Of a stretch of 42,477 nucleotides of DNA, positions 16,658-23,911 are shown one piece after another. Within the stretch, counting starts at the first letter, position 1, and each line of letters opens with the position of its first letter. Source of the stretch: Phyllobacteriaceae bacterium (GTDB lineage Bacteria; Pseudomonadota; Alphaproteobacteria; Rhizobiales; Devosiaceae); NCBI GenBank assembly GCA_012799265.1, contig JAAZLP010000238.1:1-42477 (forward strand), in the 5' to 3' direction. The notes under the pieces were generated by a model, which ran no database searches, was not told the DNA's origin, and worked only from the letters and a program-made list of their open reading frames with translations. The translations under genes and the position numbers were made by a program.

Positions 16658-17599
16658 ATGTTCGTTGTCGGTGGTGAAAGCCTGATTGATCTGGTCCCCG
16701 TGTCTTCCGGAGCCGATGCGGAACGCATTGCGCTGGCAGGCGGCTCGCCGTTCAACTGCGCCATCGCGCTGGCCAAGCTGGGCAACGATGTGGGTTTTCT
16801 CTGCCCGATCAGCCAGGACGAGCATGGCGACCTGCTGCTGGCGCCGCTTCAGGCTGCGGGCGTTGAGGTGCTGCTGAAGGAACGCGTTGCAGCGCCAACC
16901 ACCAAAGCCATCGTCACCTTCAACGAGAAGATGCAGGCCTCCTACGTTTTCGAACGCGGGGCGGACCATGCCTTCACCCGCCAGGGGCTGAGGGCGGCCC
17001 TCCCCAAGGCGGTGGAGCTTTACCAGATCGGTGGGTTCTCGCCGATCCTCGAACAGGACGCCGAAATTTGGATGGATGTGGTCAAGGCAGCCATCGGTCG
17101 GGGCGCGGTTGTCTCCTTCGATATCAATGTGCGCGAAAAGCTCGTCGATGACGAAGCTGGATATCGTGCCCGTCTCGATCAGTTTCTGGACCTTGCCCAT
17201 CTCATCAAGCTTTCCGAGGAAGACCACGCATGGCTTGAACCCGGCCTGAGCGTCGAAGAGCACGCAATGCGCCTGCTGGAGCGCCCCAATTGTGAGCTGG
17301 TCGTGGTGACGCTGGGCGAACATGGAAGCCGCGCCTTCGGACGATCGGGCGAAGCCAATGCGCCGATCCATGCGCCCGAGGTCTTTGGCGATACGGTTGG
17401 CGCTGGTGACAGTCTCATGGCGGGGATCATCACCTGGCTGAGCGAAGAAGGTGCGCTCACTTCATCCGATCTGGGCGAGCTCGATGACGCGCAGCTCGCC
17501 AAGATGCTGCGCTTTGGCGCTGTCGTCGCCGGCATCAATTGCGGCCGCAAGGGTTGTCAGCCGCCGACCCGCGCCGAGGTAGACGCGGTTCTGGGCTGA
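16658..17599 (+). CDS. PfkB-family sugar kinase, probable fructokinase
   Basis: A 313-residue ATP-dependent ribokinase-family kinase. The N-terminal VGGESLIDLVP and GGSPFNCAIALAKLG are substrate-site blocks, and the catalytic GDTVGAGDSLMAG near 243-256 contains the general base Asp and the anion hole. The sequence resembles bacterial fructokinases, but the substrate cannot be fixed by eye. GGGAG lies 9 bases before the ATG. It stands alone, 50 bases after the ABC-F gene and convergent with nadB (5 bases between the stops). Confidence 0.88.
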   Translation: MFVVGGESLIDLVPVSSGADAERIALAGGSPFNCAIALAKLGNDVGFLCPISQDEHGDLLLAPLQAAGVEVLLKERVAAPTTKAIVTFNEKMQASYVFERGADHAFTRQGLRAALPKAVELYQIGGFSPILEQDAEIWMDVVKAAIGRGAVVSFDINVREKLVDDEAGYRARLDQFLDLAHLIKLSEEDHAWLEPGLSVEEHAMRLLERPNCELVVVTLGEHGSRAFGRSGEANAPIHAPEVFGDTVGAGDSLMAGIITWLSEEGALTSSDLGELDDAQLAKMLRFGAVVAGINCGRKGCQPPTRAEVDAVLG

Positions 17600-17604
17600 C
17601 AACT

Positions 17605-19185
17605 TCACGGGCGCATTGCGTGCGCCTCTTCCAGCGTGATTTCGGTATGCCGCTCCCATGATGGAGCGGCTTTGGGATAATCGAGCCGGAAGTGGCCACC
17701 CCGGCTTTCCGTTCGCTTGAGGGCGGCAGCGGCAACCAGCGTCGCTGACGTCGTCATGTTGAGATAGGCGGTGGTGACCTGCTCGGCATGCGCTTCGAGA
17801 TGTGCAATCTCACCGAGGGCTTTCCTGAGCCCTTCGGCATCGCGCTCCACGCCGACAAGGTCCGACATGATGCGGCGCAGATCCTGTACCGCCACGGTAT
17901 TGCGCAGCACGTCCTCGGCGCGATTGCCTTCCGCTTCGTCCCAGAAAATGCCCTTGAAAGGCGCGAGATCATGCGCGGCTTCGAGCCCGCCAATGTCTTC
18001 AGCAATGCGTGCGCCGTAGACGACCGCCTCGAGGAGTGAGTTGGACGCGAGGCGGTTGGCACCATGAAGGCCGGTGCAACTGGCCTCGCCGCAGGCCCAG
18101 AGGCCGGGCAGGGTCGTGCGGCCGCGCTCGTCGACCTTGACCCCACCCATATGGAAGTGGGCGGCGGGGGTGACTGGAATGGCGTCCTTGACCGGATCGA
18201 TCCCGGCATCGAGGCAATATTTCGAGACCGTTGGGAAGCGGGTCAGAATGTCCGCGCCCAGCACCTTGCGGGTATCGAGAAAGACTTTTCGGCCAGCCTT
18301 GATCTGGCGGAAATTGGCGCGGGCGACGATGTCGCGCGGTGCCAGTTCGGCATCTGGATGAATGGCGGGCATGAAGCGCTCACCCAGATCATTGACCAGG
18401 ATAGCGCCTTCGCCGCGCAGAGCTTCCGTTGCAAGCGGGGCCGGGTCCGCATTGGTGAGAATTGCCGTGGGGTGGAACTGCACGAATTCTGGGTCGGCAA
18501 TGATGGCACCGGCGCGGGCCGCCATGCCCATGGCGTGGCCTCGTACGCCGGGCGGGTTTGTGGTGACTGCGTAAAGGCCGCCGAGACCGCCGGCTGCCAA
18601 CACAGTGGCGCGGGCGCGGATATGGATGGGTTCGGAATAGCGGTCGCCCAGACGGCGGCAATAGACACCCACCACACGGCCATTCTCGCGGGCTAGGCTT
18701 AAGGCCGTGATGCCCTCTACGACGCGGATGGTCGGCGTCTTGCGCACCTGGGCGATGATGGCCTGCATGATGGCCCAGCCGGCGCGGTCGCCTTCCACCT
18801 TGACGATACGATTGGCCGAATGGGCGGCCTCGCGGCCGAGGGCGAAATTGCCGAAGTCGTCGCGATCAAAGGGCGTGCCCCAGCGGGCGAGGTCTTCAAT
18901 GCGGGCAACGGCCTCTGCGGTGACGCTTTCGGCGATGCCGTGATCGACAATCCCGGCACCGGCCATTTCGGTGTCCTGCGCGTGGGCATGAGAGCTGTCG
19001 CCCTCTCCTATCGCGGCGGCAACGCCACCTTGGGCCCATGCGGAGGATGCGCCCGAGCCGAGCGGTTTGGGAGAGAGCACCGTGACTGGCCGTGGCGACA
19101 TTTTGAGCGCCGTGAAAAGGCCAGCCAGCCCTGCGCCGATGATCAGGGTGCCGTCGGCGTAGAGCGTGTTGTCAAAACTGTTCAT
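17605..19185 (-). CDS. nadB: L-aspartate oxidase NadB
   Basis: FAD enzyme that oxidises L-aspartate to iminoaspartate, the substrate of NadA. The 526-residue protein has the FAD-binding GAGLAGL at residues 17-23, SSAWAQGGVAAA, HSANRIV and the C-terminal HMGGVKVDERGRTTLPGLWACGEASCTGLHGANRLASNSLLEAVVYG, all typical of the fumarate reductase/NadB fold. The ATG at 19185 has GGGAGG 6 bases upstream; the 15 extra open codons above it are not needed. nadA is 13.6 kb away on the same strand and nadC is not present. Confidence 0.95.
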   Translation of the reverse strand: MNSFDNTLYADGTLIIGAGLAGLFTALKMSPRPVTVLSPKPLGSGASSAWAQGGVAAAIGEGDSSHAHAQDTEMAGAGIVDHGIAESVTAEAVARIEDLARWGTPFDRDDFGNFALGREAAHSANRIVKVEGDRAGWAIMQAIIAQVRKTPTIRVVEGITALSLARENGRVVGVYCRRLGDRYSEPIHIRARATVLAAGGLGGLYAVTTNPPGVRGHAMGMAARAGAIIADPEFVQFHPTAILTNADPAPLATEALRGEGAILVNDLGERFMPAIHPDAELAPRDIVARANFRQIKAGRKVFLDTRKVLGADILTRFPTVSKYCLDAGIDPVKDAIPVTPAAHFHMGGVKVDERGRTTLPGLWACGEASCTGLHGANRLASNSLLEAVVYGARIAEDIGGLEAAHDLAPFKGIFWDEAEGNRAEDVLRNTVAVQDLRRIMSDLVGVERDAEGLRKALGEIAHLEAHAEQVTTAYLNMTTSATLVAAAALKRTESRGGHFRLDYPKAAPSWERHTEITLEEAHAMRP

Positions 19186-19270
19186 GGGCCCTCCCAGGTG
19201 GGAGGGCAGGGATAGCGCCTGCTTGCCCATGACGGCAAGGGCAAGCGTTTTCCGCCATTAGGCCAACGTG

Positions 19271-19296
19271 AAAAAAAGGGCCCCGTGGGGCCCTTT
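19271..19296 (-). terminator. Rho-independent terminator of the gntR-fucU-hydrolase operon
   Basis: A perfect 10-base stem (AAAGGGCCCC with GGGGCCCTTT) encloses 2 bases and, read on the minus strand, runs into seven T residues. It lies 7 bases after the stop of the FAH-family hydrolase gene, upstream of nadB. Confidence 0.9.
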
Positions 19297-19302
19297 ATGA
19301 GA

Positions 19303-20154
19303 TCAGGCGTTCCACGCCTTGACGTTCTGTGTTTGCTCGCCGAGGCCATCGATGCCCAGACGCATGACATTGCCGGGCTTGAGCCAGACCGGTTCGGGCT
19401 TGATGCCCATGCCGACGCCGGGCGGTGTGCCGGTGGAGATGATGTCGCCTGGCTGCAGGCTCATGAACTGGCTGACATAGGAGACGATGGTTTTGACGTC
19501 GAAGATCATCGTCCTGGTATTGCCGTTCTGATAGCGCTTGCCGTCCACTTCGAGCCACAGGTTGAGGTTCTGCGGATCGGGGACTTCGTCCTTGGTGACG
19601 ACCCACGGGCCGATGGGGCCGAAGGTGTCGGAGCCCTTGCCCTTGTCCCAGGTGCCGCCGCGGTCCATCTGGAAGGTCCGCTCGGAAACGTCGTTGATAA
19701 GGCAATAGCCAGCGACGTGATCCATGGCATCGGCTTGTTCGATATAGACGCCGGGCTTGCCAATGACGATGCCGAGTTCGACCTCCCAATCCGGCTTGTC
19801 GGAATTCTTGGGAATGATCACGTCGTCATTGGGACCAATGATGGCGCTGGTCGCCTTCATGAAGATGATCGGCTCTTTGGGGATTGGCATATTGCTCTCG
19901 GCCGCGTGGTCGGCATAGTTCAAACCAATGCAGATGAACTTGCCGACATTGCCCACGCAGGGGCCGATGCGCTGGTTGCCATCGAGAACCGGAAGGCTGC
20001 TCACGTCAACACCGGCCAGCTTGTCGAGGCCTTCGGGGGTCAGGACGTCGCCGGCAATATCGGTGACCACAGCGGAAAGGTCGCGCACCGAGCCGTCAGT
20101 ATGCAGGATGGCAGGTTTTTCGGCGCCCTTTGCACCAACGCGAAGCAGTTTCAT
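19303..20154 (-). CDS. FAH-family hydrolase, probable 2,4-diketo-3-deoxy-L-fuconate hydrolase
   Basis: A 283-residue member of the fumarylacetoacetate hydrolase family. The metal triad is Glu124, Glu126 (WEVELGIVIG) and Asp155 (INDVSER). KFICIGLNYADHAAESNMPIP and DKGKGSDTFGPIGPWVV belong to the subgroup annotated as 2,4-diketo-3-deoxy-L-fuconate or -rhamnonate hydrolase, which yields pyruvate and L-lactate. Ureidoglycolate lyase is a frequent wrong label for these proteins. The context supports the fuconate role: fucU and gntR lie directly upstream and uxaA diverges beyond them. Its own copy of the CTAACATGTTAG palindrome stands 36 bases before the start. GGAGAT just before the ATG serves as ribosome site. 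Confidence 0.85.
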   Translation of the reverse strand: MKLLRVGAKGAEKPAILHTDGSVRDLSAVVTDIAGDVLTPEGLDKLAGVDVSSLPVLDGNQRIGPCVGNVGKFICIGLNYADHAAESNMPIPKEPIIFMKATSAIIGPNDDVIIPKNSDKPDWEVELGIVIGKPGVYIEQADAMDHVAGYCLINDVSERTFQMDRGGTWDKGKGSDTFGPIGPWVVTKDEVPDPQNLNLWLEVDGKRYQNGNTRTMIFDVKTIVSYVSQFMSLQPGDIISTGTPPGVGMGIKPEPVWLKPGNVMRLGIDGLGEQTQNVKAWNA

Positions 20155-20183
20155 GGAGATCTCCTCAGTCTCATCTAGGCCCG

Positions 20184-20212
20184 ATCTAGAACTAACATGT
20201 TAGTTTGTCGAG
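20184..20212 (-). promoter_or_regulatory. Hydrolase promoter region with palindromic operator, copy 2
   Basis: The longest copy of the palindrome, AACTAACATGTTAGTT (16 bases, perfect), is at 20190-20205, between fucU and the hydrolase gene. On the minus strand TCGACA and TAGATC flank it 17 bases apart, the same geometry as at lldD. It would let the hydrolase be transcribed separately from gntR-fucU under the same control. The palindrome is seen; promoter boxes and regulator are inferred. Confidence 0.6.
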
Positions 20213-20237
20213 GGCAGTTTGCCTCGGAATCGTTCGG

Positions 20238-20672
20238 TTAGCCCTGGGGCCGGATGATGCCCATCTTTAGGATGATATTGCCGTAGAGCCGGGCCTCGCC
20301 AGTCTGGACGACAGCAGCTGCCTTGCGGGCTCGATCGTAAAAGGCAAAGCGCTCCAGAGTGGAGAACGCGTGGTTGGGTTCATGGCGCGCTATGATCGCG
20401 GAAAACTCATCATAGATGGGCGGGCGCGCAGTGGAGTCACCAACAACGGCCATCCCGATGGCGGCTTTGTCCACGAAATCGTCAAGTGGCATGACTGTCA
20501 GGACAGCGTCGAGTGCTTCGGTGGCTGAGGTGCCGTCCAGGCGAATGGCCATTGGGCCCAGAAATTCGGCAGGGAAGTTTGCATCAACGATGGCGATTTC
20601 GTCGCCATGACCCATGGCGCGAAGGGCTGAAAGCAGTTCAGGGCCGAGCAGGGGTGGGATGTTCTTGAGCAT
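20238..20672 (-). CDS. fucU: L-fucose mutarotase FucU
   Basis: Interconverts the alpha and beta anomers of L-fucose. The 144-residue protein matches E. coli FucU in length and blocks: MLKNIPPLLGPELL, MGHGDEIAIVDANFPAEFLGP, RFAFYDRARKAAAVVQTGE and the C-terminal YGNIILKMGII. GHGDEI carries the catalytic His/Asp of the RbsD/FucU fold, and the RFAFYxRA segment separates FucU from RbsD. It follows gntR by 8 bases and is followed by the hydrolase gene, so the three genes run in one direction. FucU can act on other sugars, but its presence makes L-fucose or a related deoxysugar the likely substrate of the locus. Confidence 0.92.
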   Translation of the reverse strand: MLKNIPPLLGPELLSALRAMGHGDEIAIVDANFPAEFLGPMAIRLDGTSATEALDAVLTVMPLDDFVDKAAIGMAVVGDSTARPPIYDEFSAIIARHEPNHAFSTLERFAFYDRARKAAAVVQTGEARLYGNIILKMGIIRPQG

Positions 20673-20680
20673 GGATTGTC

Positions 20681-21430
20681 CTAGCCAAAGGGGAAATCGT
20701 CTCTATCTGGGGTGAATTCGGCACCGTCCGCAAAGAATTCCGGGTTGTCGACGGCAAAGGCGAAGAGTTCGACCATTACTGCATCGATATGGGCACGGAT
20801 TGCAGCAATGGCTTGAGGGGCATTGGCGGCAAGAATGCCGTCAAAGATCGCCTGATGTTCGGCGATGGTGTGATTGAGACGACGCGGCGTGATGATGAGG
20901 CGGCGCGCGCGGTCCAGATTGGAGCGTGCACGGTCGATCACGGCTTTGACCTTGGAGAGCCGCATGGTGCGGAAGATGATGTCGTGGAAGTCCACGTCGA
21001 TCTGGTGAAAGGTCTCCGCGTCATCGCGGGAGGCGGCCTCGCGCTGGGCCGCCATATTGGCGTGCAGCGCCTCGATGACCTCGGCATCGTGCTTGCCGAT
21101 GAGAACGCGGAGGGCCTCGCTTTCGAGCCCCTTGCGGATCAGCATATATTCCCGAACGTCTGCAATCTTGACCAGCGACACCGTCGAGCCGCGCTGGGGC
21201 GCGATGTCGACGAGGCCTTCATCGGCGAGCCGCGCCAGGGCTTCACTCACGGGAAAACGCGAGACGCCGAGCTGTGTGCAGAGAGCCGTCTTGTCGAGAG
21301 CAGCGCCCGGGGGAAGCGCGAGTGATACGATGGCCTGGCGCAGCGTGTTGGTCACGTCGACGGTAACGCTGCCGCGGGCAAAACTGCCTGCCGCAGGCAG
21401 AAAATCATAGGGACCGACTTCCGTTTTCAT
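20681..21430 (-). CDS. GntR-family (FCD) transcriptional regulator
   Basis: A 249-residue repressor of the FadR subfamily. The winged helix spans about residues 25-90 (DKTALCTQLGVSRFPVSEALARLADEGLVDI). The all-helical FCD effector domain carries the usual metal ligands Asp145, His149, His192 and His214, which normally help bind a sugar acid or other carboxylate. It heads the gntR-fucU-hydrolase operon and diverges from uxaA. The ATG has no Shine-Dalgarno sequence; a good promoter places the transcription start on the ATG itself. A CTAACATGTTAG palindrome lies one base upstream of the ATG, so it very likely represses itself. The inducer is unknown; L-fuconate or a derivative is a reasonable guess. 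Confidence 0.9.
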   Translation of the reverse strand: MKTEVGPYDFLPAAGSFARGSVTVDVTNTLRQAIVSLALPPGAALDKTALCTQLGVSRFPVSEALARLADEGLVDIAPQRGSTVSLVKIADVREYMLIRKGLESEALRVLIGKHDAEVIEALHANMAAQREAASRDDAETFHQIDVDFHDIIFRTMRLSKVKAVIDRARSNLDRARRLIITPRRLNHTIAEHQAIFDGILAANAPQAIAAIRAHIDAVMVELFAFAVDNPEFFADGAEFTPDRDDFPFG

Positions 21431-21431
21431 G

Positions 21432-21443
21432 CTAACATGTTAG
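21432..21443. promoter_or_regulatory. Palindromic operator, copy 3, between gntR and uxaA
   Basis: The exact 12-base palindrome CTAACATGTTAG starts one base outside the gntR ATG, in the 130-base divergent region with uxaA (counted to the uxaA ATG). It is the third copy in the window. Placed here it could control both directions. It is assigned to the adjacent GntR protein by inference. Confidence 0.65.
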
Positions 21444-21465
21444 TTGTAGCGGAGTTGCTTGACAA
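21437..21465 (-). promoter_or_regulatory. gntR promoter giving a leaderless mRNA
   Basis: On the minus strand TTGTCA (21465-21460) and TAACAT (21442-21437) are 17 bases apart, a good sigma-70 match. Six bases separate the -10 box from the ATG at 21430, so transcription would start at the first codon. TAACAT lies inside the palindrome, so a bound repressor would cover the -10 box. Confidence 0.45.
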
Positions 21466-21560
21466 TGCTGGTCCTCCCTCGGTCGCGAACGACCCATGGG
21501 GTAATGCAAGCCAGCACCAAGCACCAAGAGATTTTTCCTGACGCCGGAAGACATGGCCCT

Positions 21561-23114
21561 ATGACCGACATCATGACCCGCCCGACCATGGGCAAAACAC
21601 TGATGCTCAACGCCGCTGACAATATCGCGGTGGCGCTGACAAATCTGGAGGTCGGGACCGATACGCAGCAGGGGGTGAGCATTGTCCATCGCGTCCCGCG
21701 TGGGCACAAGTTTGCCACGCGCCCGATTGCCAGCGGTGAGGCTATCGTCAAGTTTGGCCAGATCATCGGCTTCGCCAAGGAAGCCATTATCCCAGGCGAC
21801 TGGGTGCATGAGCACAATTGCGGCATGGGCGGCGCGGATGGGACGCTCACCCACGACTATGCCTTTGCTGAGGGCGCCATCCCCGTAGACTATGTTCCTG
21901 AGGCCGAGCGGGCGACGTTTGAAGGCTATCGCCGCGCCAATGGCTCGGTGGGCACGCGCAATTATATCGGCATCCTCACTTCGGTGAACTGTTCGGCCAC
22001 CGTCGCCAAGTTCATGGCAGAGGCGATCAATCGCTCTGGCGTCTTGGACGATTATCCCGAGATCGACGGGGTGATCCCCTTCGTGCATGGCACCGGCTGC
22101 GCCATGGATCTGACCGGCGAGGGCTATCAGATCTTCCGGAGGACGCAGTGGGGCTATACGTCCAACCCCAATCTGGGGGCGGCGCTGCTCGTGGGCCTCG
22201 GCTGCGAGGCCTTCCAGATCGACCGGATGAAGGAAGCCTATAATCTCAAGGAAACCGACACCTTCCAGACCATGACGATCCAGGAGATCGGCGGGACGAA
22301 GAAGATGATCGAATGGGGTGTCGAACGCATCAAGGAAATGTTGCCCGTCGCGGCGCGGGCGCGGCGCACGACCGTGCCGGCATCCGAGCTCATGCTCGCC
22401 ATGCAATGCGGTGGATCGGACGGCTATTCCGGCATCACCGCCAATCCGGCGCTTGGCGTCGCTGCGGACCTTCTCGTCAAACAGGGTGGTACCGCCATCC
22501 TTTCGGAGACCCCCGAAGTCTATGGTGCAGAGCACCTGCTGACCCGCCGCGCCGTGAGCCGCGAAGTGGGCGAGAAGCTCATCGAACGCATCCATTGGTG
22601 GGAAGACTATACGCGTCGCAATGGCGGCGAGATGAACAACAATCCCTCGCCGGGCAACAAGCTGGGCGGGCTTACCACCATTCTCGAAAAGTCTCTCGGC
22701 GCAACCGCCAAGGGCGGTCAGAGCCCCTTGGCTGCCGTCTATGAATATGCCGAAAAAGTCACCGAGAAGGGTTTTGTGTTCATGGACACGCCCGGCTTCG
22801 ATCCGGTCTCCGCAACAGGTCAGGTCGCTGGTGGCGCAAATATTCTGGCGTTCACGACAGGTCGCGGGTCCGCCTATGGTTGCAAGCCGGTGCCGTCGAT
22901 GAAGCTCGCGACCAATTCGGAAATGTATGCCCGCATGACCGACGACATGGACATCAATTGCGGTGACATCGTCGACGGCGTTTCGATTGAGGACAAGGGC
23001 AAGGAGATCTTTGATCTTATGCTCAAGGTCGCCTCGGGCGAGCGCACCAAGTCCGAACAGCTCGGCTATGGCGACAATGAGTTCGTGCCTTGGCAGGTCG
23101 GCGCGGTGATGTAA
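21561..23114 (+). CDS. UxaA-family sugar-acid dehydratase (altronate dehydratase type), candidate L-fuconate dehydratase
   Basis: A 517-residue full-length UxaA-family dehydratase. The N-terminal SAF-like domain (about residues 15-90, VPRGHKFATRPIASGEAIVKFGQIIGFAKEAIIPGDWVHEHNC) precedes the catalytic domain with GYRRANGSVGTRNYIGI, HGTGCAM, QCGGSDGYSGITANPALG and MDTPGFDPVSATGQVAGG. UxaA itself removes water from D-altronate using iron. Here there is no uxaB or uxaC neighbour; gntR, fucU and a diketo-deoxyfuconate hydrolase are adjacent, so L-fuconate is the more likely substrate. The Campylobacter jejuni fucose locus also uses UxaA-like proteins. The frame is open to a TTG at 21459, but the ATG at 21561, with GGAAG 10 bases upstream, fits better. 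Confidence 0.85.
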   Translation: MTDIMTRPTMGKTLMLNAADNIAVALTNLEVGTDTQQGVSIVHRVPRGHKFATRPIASGEAIVKFGQIIGFAKEAIIPGDWVHEHNCGMGGADGTLTHDYAFAEGAIPVDYVPEAERATFEGYRRANGSVGTRNYIGILTSVNCSATVAKFMAEAINRSGVLDDYPEIDGVIPFVHGTGCAMDLTGEGYQIFRRTQWGYTSNPNLGAALLVGLGCEAFQIDRMKEAYNLKETDTFQTMTIQEIGGTKKMIEWGVERIKEMLPVAARARRTTVPASELMLAMQCGGSDGYSGITANPALGVAADLLVKQGGTAILSETPEVYGAEHLLTRRAVSREVGEKLIERIHWWEDYTRRNGGEMNNNPSPGNKLGGLTTILEKSLGATAKGGQSPLAAVYEYAEKVTEKGFVFMDTPGFDPVSATGQVAGGANILAFTTGRGSAYGCKPVPSMKLATNSEMYARMTDDMDINCGDIVDGVSIEDKGKEIFDLMLKVASGERTKSEQLGYGDNEFVPWQVGAVM

Positions 23115-23122
23115 TCACCGCG
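23102..23122 (+). terminator. Hairpin over the uxaA stop codon
   Basis: CGCGGTGAT and ATCACCGCG pair perfectly around GTA, with the TAA stop at 23112-23114 at the edge of the loop. No T-run follows, so it may act as an mRNA-end stabiliser or a weak terminator. The rest of 23123-23240 shows no gene that I can support. Confidence 0.4.
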
Positions 23123-23240
23123 ACGCCCATCATGCTTAACCACACGGCTGGTCCGGGTGGTCAATGTCGCCCGGATCTGGGATTACCTGGATGTACCGGG
23201 CAATTACGCCCCCGCAGATGCAGCGCGGTAGCCGCTGAGC

Positions 23241-23789
23241 TCAGTTGTTCTCCTCGACGAAGCGGACTTTGCCGATATAGCCGAGATTACGGTTACGCTG
23301 GGCATAGTCGATGCCGTAGCCGACGACGAATTCGTCCGGGATATCAAAGCCAATCCACTTGGCGCGCACTTCGGCTTCGCGGCGCGCGGGCTTGTTCAGC
23401 AGGGCGCAGACTTCCATGCGGCGCGGGTGGCGCGTTTCAAGGATTTCGAGCACATGCTTGAGCGTGTGGCCGGTATCGATGATGTCTTCCACCACCAGCA
23501 CGTCACGACCGCCGATCTCACCACGGAGATCTTTCAGGATGCGGACTTCGCGGCTGGATTCCATCGCATCGCCATAGGACGAGGCTTCGAGGAAATCGAC
23601 TTCCACCGGCAGATCGATTTCGCGGACCAGGTCGGCGATGAAGATGAACGAGCCGCGCAGAAGCCCCACCACAACCAGTTTGTCGGTGTCGCGATAGTGG
23701 TTTGAGATTTCCTTGGCGAGTGCCTCGACGCGGGCAGCAATGGCCTTGGCGGAGATCAGCTCATCAACGACATAGGGTTTCTGGGACAT
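23241..23789 (-). CDS. hpt: Hypoxanthine phosphoribosyltransferase
   Basis: Salvages hypoxanthine (and guanine) by transferring ribose 5-phosphate from PRPP to give IMP or GMP. The 182-residue protein has the PRPP-binding motif VLVVEDIIDTGHTLKHV near residues 99-115, the VGLLRGSFIFIADLVR block, and the purine-specificity end KWIGFDIPDEFVVGYGIDYAQRNRNLGYIGKV. It is a single gene between the uxaA and gltBD transcripts. Confidence 0.93.
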   Translation of the reverse strand: MSQKPYVVDELISAKAIAARVEALAKEISNHYRDTDKLVVVGLLRGSFIFIADLVREIDLPVEVDFLEASSYGDAMESSREVRILKDLRGEIGGRDVLVVEDIIDTGHTLKHVLEILETRHPRRMEVCALLNKPARREAEVRAKWIGFDIPDEFVVGYGIDYAQRNRNLGYIGKVRFVEENN

Positions 23790-23832
23790 GGTCAGTTCCG
23801 TGAAGAAATCGCGCCCCTCTTAGCGCGAGTTT

Positions 23833-23859
23833 GCCTAATGGGCTATCTGATCATTAGGC
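23833..23859. other. Inverted repeat upstream of hpt
   Basis: GCCTAATG (23833-23840) and CATTAGGC (23852-23859) are exact complements 11 bases apart, 44 bases before hpt and 9 bases before the gltD terminator. It may be a second hairpin or a regulator site for hpt. Confidence 0.35.
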
Positions 23860-23868
23860 GCAAAGAAA

Positions 23869-23892
23869 AACCCCCGGCTTAGGCCGGGGGTT
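23869..23892 (-). terminator. Rho-independent terminator of gltBD
   Basis: A perfect 10-base stem (AACCCCCGGC with GCCGGGGGTT) and 4-base loop run into TTTTT on the minus strand, 19 bases after the gltD stop. Confidence 0.92.
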
Positions 23893-23911
23893 CAATGTGT
23901 TCTTACCAGCT

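Noticed and set aside
21459..21464. TTGACA on the plus strand as a -35 box for uxaA
   Set aside because: No acceptable -10 box lies 16-18 bases downstream; the same bases read better as the gntR -35 box on the other strand.
21432..22595. A 387-codon minus-strand open frame
   Set aside because: It lies opposite the uxaA-type gene and shows no protein-family pattern.
23115..23231. An open stretch in frame after the uxaA stop (ending RIWDYLDVPGNYAPADAAR)
   Set aside because: It might be a gene remnant, but it has no start, no ribosome site and no recognisable relative; chance open frame is likely in GC-rich DNA.
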